NCBI RefSeq assembly: GCF_900110645.1
Contig: NZ_FOFB01000015.1
Location: 100,225-164,224 of the forward strand
From: Neolewinella agarilytica
Lineage (GTDB): Bacteria; Bacteroidota; Bacteroidia; Chitinophagales; Saprospiraceae
Direction: 5' to 3'
DNA: 64,000 nt
This document shows, piece by piece, positions 53,003 through 62,000 of the stretch. The notes below the pieces were generated by a model. That model saw only the letters and a list, made by a program, of their open reading frames with translations. It ran no database searches and had not been told where the DNA came from. Made by a program: the position numbers and the translations under genes. Each line of letters begins with the position of its first letter. The stretch's first letter is position 1.

Positions 53003-56000
53003 TTACTTCACGATAACCATTCGCTTGGTGGCAATCCACTCTCCGGCCGTTACCGTGTAAGTGTACACACCGGAAGCACCGCCAAGCTGACGCTTGCTTA
53101 CGCGAACGCTGTTGTAGCCAACGAAGCCTTCCTGATTGAATTCCTTCACCAGGCGGCCGGCAGCGTCCGTAACGGAGATCGTCACTTCATCATGGGCAAC
53201 TGGCAGCTGGAATCCGATCGTGGTTTCCTTACGAACGGGGTTAGGAACGTTCTGCAGCAGGCTGTATCCACCAACTTCCACCGTCTCTTCGTTGAAGATC
53301 AGGCTGAGGTTCCGCAGACCTTCTCCGCCACGGGTATAAGCTTCCGCTTCCGTGTAGCGGCTTCCCGCATCAAGCGCTTCGCTCAGCTTTCCGCTAGCTT
53401 CAGCACGTACGACTACGGTAAAGAGAACCTCTTCGCCCGTCCAGTTAGCAGGAGCGTCAACTTCATCCCAGTTCCAGCTGGTAGTGATCAGGCCCTGGTT
53501 GGCGAAGCGCCAGCCAAAGTTACCCTGACCGACCAGTCCGGCTTCAATGGATTCAATCGTCACAGCAGTCTGGTCAAATTCGAAGGTGAATTGATAGCCA
53601 TCTACCTCCGTGAGGTCCGGAGCCGTAACGGGGATGCGGTAGGTTTCCCCCTGCATCATTTCCGTTTCGTCCAGTTCCAGTTCCAGGGCACCGTTGAGGC
53701 TCCGTGGAACGGCTGGCTGCTGAGCGTTAGCTACTGCGCTGCTGTTTACGTCACCCAACTTGACACCGATGAAGTCAGCATCCACAATGTTGGCGTTAAA
53801 GTCATTCACGTTAATTACTGATGGGAAGCTTTCAGCCCATGGGTTATCCAGGGTAGCAAACTCGTAATCAGCAGGGATGAACGACCAGCTAGGCATCTCG
53901 TTCGGGTAAGCATCGCTCAATCCAAGGATCAATCGACGGATGCTGATGATATCACCGACGTTGATTTCGGTATTACCATCGACGTCAGCAGCGACGTACT
54001 TGTAAGGAGAGTTCAGGAGGTTGACTCCGAGAATGTGGCGGGTGATGGCCACGATATCGGAAGTACGTACTCCGTTCAGGTAATCAGTGAAGTGCGTTGG
54101 CGTGATGGTGTAATCAGCATCAACTGGCAGACCAGTAAAGATGAATGCACCGTCCTCAAGCGTCGTCATGGTACGAGTCATGTCATCAACACCTTCCAGG
54201 TTCACCACAACGTCTTCCACAGTATTCATGGATTCGGTCATAATTACACCAGCGAGGTTACCACCAGTGTCTTCACACAGTCCTTCCTGGAAGGCCTGTA
54301 CTTCAACGACAACACTACAGTAGTCAGCGTTTCCGCGATCGTCGATAGAGTAGACACGTACTGGCAGGTCGCCCAGGTCAGCACAAGTCAGATCAATACC
54401 GTCACGTCCGGCAGCAGGGCCGAATCCAGTAGCACCAGCTTCCACTTCCGTGTAGATGCTGTACTTGTCAATCACGTTACCGAAGCAATCTTCTACGTCA
54501 GAAGCGATGAAGTCTGAAGCCCAGATAGCGGCCATACCACCTCCGTTGCCGTCAGGCATCAGTGTAGCAGTCAGCGTCTGGATACAGATTGGCGTCGGAG
54601 CCTTGTCTCCCGTTACACAGAACTCGATGATCTCAACATCTGAGTTTCCGCAACCATCAGAGGCAACTACACGGATAGCGTGGTTACCCTCAGGTACGTT
54701 GGTAGCATTAACGGTGAAGTTTCCGTTACCATCATCATTGCGGGTGATCGTGATGCCTAAGGCAGCAGCATTGTCAGCGTTGAAGCCATTAGCGACTACA
54801 TAGTTAGCATCAAGTTCAAGTGCTACAGTTGCGGCAGAACACTCGTCAATGGCCGTGAAGGTCAGTTCAACATCTGCGGTACAGGTAGCGGAAGTTCCAG
54901 CGAAGCATTCAGCCGGAGCGTCAGCATCGATGGTCGGAGCCACCTCGTCGTAAATCTTGATGAACTGGATGTAGCGGAAGTGACCGCGGCTGTCGTCAGC
55001 TGCGTAAGCATCATCATCGATGTTATCGCTTCCGTTGTCGTCGTCAGAACCATCCGTGTCATCACCGTCATCAAGGAGTTGATCACGCTGTGGAGCATTC
55101 GGGTTGTAATTGCGATCGCTGAAGCGACTCAGGAAGGCAAAGTCATCAGCAGTAGTCTGGTCATCCGCTCCAGGGTTGACATTCAGGTAAAGAACCTGTG
55201 TCTCTGGGTTTCGGATGCCATCACCGTCCCGTGGGATCAGGTAAGGCTGGCCGAGTGTGTTGTACTCACACCAGTTGATCACATCATAAGTCACGCGCAG
55301 TTTGAAGCACTCTTCTCCGGCCTCAAGCGTACGGAGCGTGTCAACCACAACATCAGTTGTGATCAGGTCACAAGCGTCTTCGTCCGCTACGATTCCATTG
55401 TAATCAGGAACTTCAGCACAAGTACCTTCTTCATCCGTTGGGAAGGTCAGACGGTAATCATGTACACCGTAGATCGTGATCCGCTGGCGACAGTTATTGG
55501 TGTTGGTAAAGCCTTCACCGTCCGTAGCCGTGAAGATCCGCGTTAGGCTACCCACACCACAACTGTTCACATCACCTGAGATCGTAGAAGTAACCGTTAC
55601 ACTACAGTTATCGACGCCGGTAGCAAATCCAAAGGCTGCATTCAGCTCTTCTTCCGTTGCTTCCATAATATCAGATGGTAGTGTAGCCCGGGCTACGATG
55701 CAGCTAATCTCAATTGGAGCAGGAGCAATACAGGTTGGTGCATTCTTATCCTCAACCAATACGTCAAGCCAACAGAAGTTCTCGTTGCCGAGTGCATCCG
55801 TCACTTTCAGGCCGACACGAACAACTCCGATGTCAGCACAGGTCAGTGTGATTTCCTGATCGTATGCTTCCGTCGCGATGTTATCCGCGTTTACGCGGGC
55901 AATCATCAGCGTTACATCAGAACAGTCATCGCTGGAACCAGCGTCAATCATATCAGGTGTCAGAATGGCAACACCCGTGCTTACGCCACCGTCTTCAGCG

Positions 56001-59000
56001 CCACTCGTCAGGCTGATGTTAAGTCCATCTTCGCAGATAGCAACAGGAGCCGTACGGTCTTCAACCGTGAAGTCAAGGTCCGTAAAGTCGCTATTACCAC
56101 AGGCGTCTACGTAGGTGTAACGCAGTATGTGAGTACCAACGGGGATCGGAGAAGTGATTTCAGCATCTCCGTCGTTGAGGTCAACCGTGAACGTTCCGAT
56201 TGGCGTACTGGTAAGATCACCATTCGGGTAGATCGTAGCACTCAGCAGGATCGTCTCAGAGCAGTTATCCGTAAGTGTAATACTCGCATCATCCAGGCGG
56301 AAGATGGCCGTACACTCATCTCCCGTGTTGGTTGGGAATACCAGCGGGCCATCATCAGCCACACCGTCAAAGTCATTATCCTGGGTAGGACCAGTGAAGA
56401 CTGGTGCATCGAAGTCACCAACCTTAATAACCTGTGTGTAAGTGATTGGGTCACCATCTGGATCACACCAGTCGAAAATGCGGTAGGTACGAACGAACTT
56501 GAACGTTTCAGGACAAGTAACGATACGCTCACCATCCGTAAATCCGGCAGCAATAGTACAGTACCCTTCGTTACCTGGGATATTGTACATACCTAATGCG
56601 GTCATAATGGTAGGCTCACCTCCTAAAGAAGGAACTGGGTTACCATTAGGCAGCGTCTCATAGTCCGTGCCACAAGAGATTTCAATAACCTCTTCAGTTG
56701 GGATCGTCACATCATCAAGCGTAGCCGGACGAACAGTGATTTCCTGGACGCAGCTGTTGAAGTTACCGCTCTCGTCAGTTACCGTGAACGTACGGAGGAT
56801 GGTCTGTACAGTACACTGTGGATCCGGGTTAGGAATCAGGAAGTCACTGAATTCAAGAATCAGTTCATCCGTTGGTGTACAGTTGTCAGCAATAAACGGA
56901 CGGCCGGTAAAGTCAAGGCTGCTCTCCTGGTTGAGGATCTGATCAATATCGGTACAGATAAAGTCTTTACCGTCAAAGCCGGAAACATCATCCGGACATT
57001 CAATCTCAGGACGCTTCTTGTCTTCTACAAGAATTTGTCCCCAACAGCTATTGTCACACATTGGGTCAACGAGGCTTACGAATAAGGTCTCATTAACCTG
57101 GTCGTTACCGACGATTGAGGTTGGCATTCCGTTGGCATCACGGAGGGTATCTCCGGAGCTGGTCAGCAGGACAACTTCAAGTGAGTTAGCACATACAAGG
57201 TTACCCTGGAGAATCAGGTCAGGGGTAATTTCAGCTTCACAATCTTCACCGAGAGAGATATTCTGGAAGCCACTACAAGAGAGGTTCTGAATATCAAAGA
57301 TGTCAATCGTGATGGTTGCTGTCATTTCCGGACAATCATTTACCGCAGCGATTGTGTAATCGATGGAGTAGTCTCGGCTACGGTCAAGCGTACCTGGGAT
57401 CACTACATTCTCAGGATCACTGAGGTCAACTGCGATTGGGTTACCGTCTTCATCCATGAAGAACAGGTCACCTTCCGTGAAGGTTCCTCCGATGTTCGGC
57501 AGGCCAGCGAGAGACTCGAAGAGGTTGATGACCACTTCTGCCTCATCACAGCCCAGACATACCGTAATGGTATTGTCTACGCCTGGATCCTGGTAACATT
57601 CTACTGTTACAATAGCGATGTCATTGTCGTCTTCGTCATCGTCGATAATGCCGTCTCCGTCAGTGTCACCACCGCCGTTAACATCATCATCATCGATGTC
57701 TCCATCGTTACCCTGCGTATCATCAGGCGTAGAGTCAATATCATCGACTTCGTTGCCATCTTCGTCAGTAGCAGAAGCAATCTCCGCTTCGTTAATCAGA
57801 ACTTGTCCGGACTCAACACCTTCAGGATCTTCCATTACACCCATGGTGTAATCAGGGAACATTTCCGGTGCAACCGTTAGCGTAATCTGAGTTGTGGTCG
57901 ATTCACCGGGCTCAAGTCCACCTTCGAAAAGGTCTCCGTTAGCGATGCTCAGTGTATCAATCGGGTTACCATCATCATTCAGTGCCCATCCCGGGTTAAG
58001 CGCGGGGTCAAACAGGAAGCCTGCAGGCACGTAGTCTACAACGACTATGTTGTCTGCGGTAATCGCTCCCTGGTTAATAACGGTGATATCGAACGTTACT
58101 TCATCACCAGCACTGACTACATTAGACTCACCGTCGGCAAGTGTCTTGATCAGAGCAAGGTCGAAGCCACCAACGAAGATGGTTGCAGGGTCAGAGTTAT
58201 CCTCATCACCGCCAGCCAGTCCGTCGCCATTGACATCATTATCGTCTGTGAAGGTATCGTTGCCAGGGATCGTATCCATTGGCGAGTCAACTTCAATCAC
58301 ATCGTTACCAACGCCATCCGTTGCATCACTGACTTCAGCAATGTTCGTCAGTGACATTACAGCTTCCATTGCGGGGTTAACCGTCAGGAAGATCTCAACA
58401 TCAACAAAGGCTCCTGGCTCAAGAGCATCTGCCCCGTCAAAGTCAGTGAGTGTTGTTTCGATGTAAGTAGTATCATTGATATCAGCATATACCATCCAGT
58501 CCGGGTTAAGGCTAGGATCGAACATAAAGCCATCAACTGCGGAAGGTGCGTAATCAGAAACACGGATGTTATCAGCAGCAATCGCACCCTGGTTGAATAC
58601 CCTGATAGTGAAGGCTACTGTATCACCAGCATCCACATTTGCGCTTTGACCAGGAGAAAGTGTCTTGGTCAGGGCCAGATCGAAGGTATTCGTAATGATG
58701 TCTTCGAAGTCAGACTCGTCCTCATCACCACCATTGGTTCCATCACCGTTGATGTCATCATCGTCGTTATCATCGATGACATCCGGGTTGTTAGGATCTA
58801 CAGGAGTAGAATCATCATCAACCTGTGGGTTACCGTTCTCATCAGTAGACTCACCCAATTCGGCAATGTTGCGGAAAGTGAGATCACCAGCGAGCGGTGC
58901 GTCAAGTACCAGTTGAATCTGGAAGGTAGCAGAAGTACCTGCTGCCAGACCGCCTACTGGCAGTTCGCCGTCAGCAACCGTGAAGGTATCCGTAGCGGTG

Positions 59001-62000
59001 TTGGTGGCTGCATCGAATACGAAATTGCCAAAGCTCATGTCAAGACTCATTCCAGCAGGAATGAAGTCAACAACAGGAATGTTGTCAGCAGCAATCGCAC
59101 CCTGGTTCGTAATGACCAGATCGTAGGTAATAGTATCTCCAGGATTAACCATGTTAGACTGACCAGCAGCTAACATTTTCTGAAGAGCAAGGTCGAACGT
59201 CAGGATTTCAACATCCTCAAAGTCAGATTCGTCCTCGTCACCACCGTTCTGTCCGTCACCATCAATGTTATCATTGTCAGTATCAGCGATTTCATCAACG
59301 GGCTCACCGTTTTCGTTGTAGTCAGAATCGTCGTCAATCTGTTCATTGCCCAGATCGTCCGTTGCGTCCTGAATTTCAGCGAAGTTGCGTAAGCTCATTC
59401 CTGCTGTCTGTGGAGAAGCAAGCACAAGCATAATGGTTGCTGTAGCCGTTTGGCCAGGAGCGATGCCACCTACAGGCAGCTCACCTTCGGCAACGGTAAG
59501 AACCGTGGTAGCAACACCACCCGTTTCAGACCATACTTCGTTACCAGAAATGGTTCCGTCAAACATCATTCCGGAAGGAATGAAGTCAGCAATCATCACA
59601 TTGTCTGCATTGATATCACCTTGGTTGGTGATTACAATATCGAAGGAAACAGTATCCCCTGGCTGCACTTGTGCACTTTGTCCTGGGCTAAGAATCTTAG
59701 CCAAAGCAAGGTCAAAAGTATTAATGATGACGTCCTCGAAGTCAGATTCGTCTTCATCTCCACCATTTGTTCCATCACCGTCAATATCATCGTCGTCATT
59801 ATCGTCGATGGTATCTGGGTTATTAGGATCAACTGGCACAGAGTCATCATCAACCTGTGGGTCACCGTTTTGGTCAGTAGACTCGCCAAGTTCCGCAATG
59901 TTGCGCAAGCTGGTACCCGCAGCAACCGGAGCCGTCACTACCAGTTGAATCTGGAAAGTCACAGATTCTCCCGGAAGAAGTCCTCCTGCGGGGATTTCGC
60001 CATCAGCCACCGTAAAGGTATCCGTAGCAGTCATCGTTGCAGGATCAAGTACATAGTTTCCGAAGGTTTCATCAAGCGTCATTCCGGGAGGGATGAAGTC
60101 AACAACAGGAATGTTGTCAGCAGCAATGTCTCCCTGGTTCGTTACTACAAGGTCATAAGTGATTGTATCACCTGGGTTAACCATGTTAGACTGGCCTGCA
60201 GCTAACATTTTTTGCAATGCTAAATCGAACGTTTGAACGGTAACTACTTCAACGTCGTGGTCATCTTCATCACCACCTTCATTGCCATTACCGTCGATCT
60301 CATTGTCGTTTACAACATCTTCATCGTTCATATCATCCGGAGTAGAGTCGATGTCGTCTTGTGGATCACCGTTCTCATCCGTAGCTGCACTAATCTCAGC
60401 AAAGTTGCTGATCATAGCTCCTGCGGGGAGCGGATTAGCAAGCGTAATGAAGATTTCAACACTAGCCGTCTCACCAGGAGCGAGGCCTCCAACAGGCAGT
60501 TCATTACCAGCTGTCAATGTCCGCTGAGGACCGGCAGACGCAAGAGCCCAACCAGCATCATCGTTACCCATTACTCCTCCTTCGTAGGTCAAGCTACCAT
60601 CAGCAGGAAGATAATCAGTTACAAGAATGTTATCAGCAGCAATCATTCCCTGGTTGATGACCGTGATCGTGTAAGCGATCGTATCACCAGGAGCAACATC
60701 GGAGGACTGCCCAGGAGACAGCGTTTTCGTCAATGCAAGGTCAAATCCTTCAATGGTGATGCTGGCGATATCGTGATCGTCATCATCCTCACCGGGATTG
60801 TTGCCGTCACCATCAACTTCGTTATCAGAAGTCAGCGTATCGTCGTCAGGATCAGTGTCAAAAACAGAATCATCATCTGTCTGCTCATCACCGTTCTCAT
60901 CGGTAGCATCACTGATCTCAGCGAAGTTGTCAATTTGTGTTCCTGGTGGCAGCAGTGGGCTAGCCAGTGTCAGGAAGATGTCAATTGAAGCAGATGCACC
61001 AGGAGCAAGACCACCAGCAGGAAGTTGTCCGCCAGCGACGCTGAGCGTCGCTGTTGGGTTGCCTGCTACGTCAGTCCAGCCTAAGCTGGTATTATCATCC
61101 GTTCCGTTACCAGCCATCATCTCAAAACTGAGTTCTGCTGGGAGGTAGTCCGTTACAGTAACATTGTCAGCGGGGATATCGCCTTGGTTAATAACCGTAA
61201 TAGTGTAGGCAACCGTATCACCTGGTTCAACTACAGGAGACTGAGTTGCAGCAAGTGTTTTGATAAGTGCCAGGTCAAAGGACTGTACCATAACGTCGGC
61301 AATATCGTGGTCATCCTCGTCTCCGCCTTCCATACCATTACCGTCGATTTCGTCGTCATTGACAACGTCTTCGTCGTTCATGTCGTCTGGCGTAGAGTCT
61401 TCATCGACCTGTGGGTCACCATTCTCATCCGTCGCGTCACTGATCTCAGCAAAGTTGCTGATTGTGGAACCGGCAGGTAGCGGGTTGGCAAGCGTAAGGA
61501 AGATATCTACAGAGGCAGTCGCTCCGGGAGCAAGACCACCTGCAGGCAGATCACCAGCGGCAACCGTCAGCGTACGTTGAACACCAGTTGCAGCTACTGC
61601 CCAACCGGCATCATCATTACCCATTACTCCACCTTCATAGATCAGGCTCATATCCGCTGGCAGATAATCCGTAACCAGTACGTTATCCGCAGCAATATCA
61701 CCCTGGTTAATCACTGTGATAGTGTATGCAATCGTATCTCCGGGACGCACATCGAAAGACTGCCCTACAGCCAGAGTCTTCGTCAGCGCAAGATCGAAGG
61801 TTTCAATAGTAACCGTTTCGATATCGTGATCATCTTCATCTCCACCTTCCATGCCGTTACCGTCGATGTCGTCGTCATTGACAACATCTTCGTCGTTCAT
61901 GTCGTCTGGTGTAGAGTCAGTGTCATCCTGTGGATCACCTGTTTCATCAGTAGCACCACTGATTTCTGCGAAGTTATCTACAGTAGAGCCGGCGGGTAGT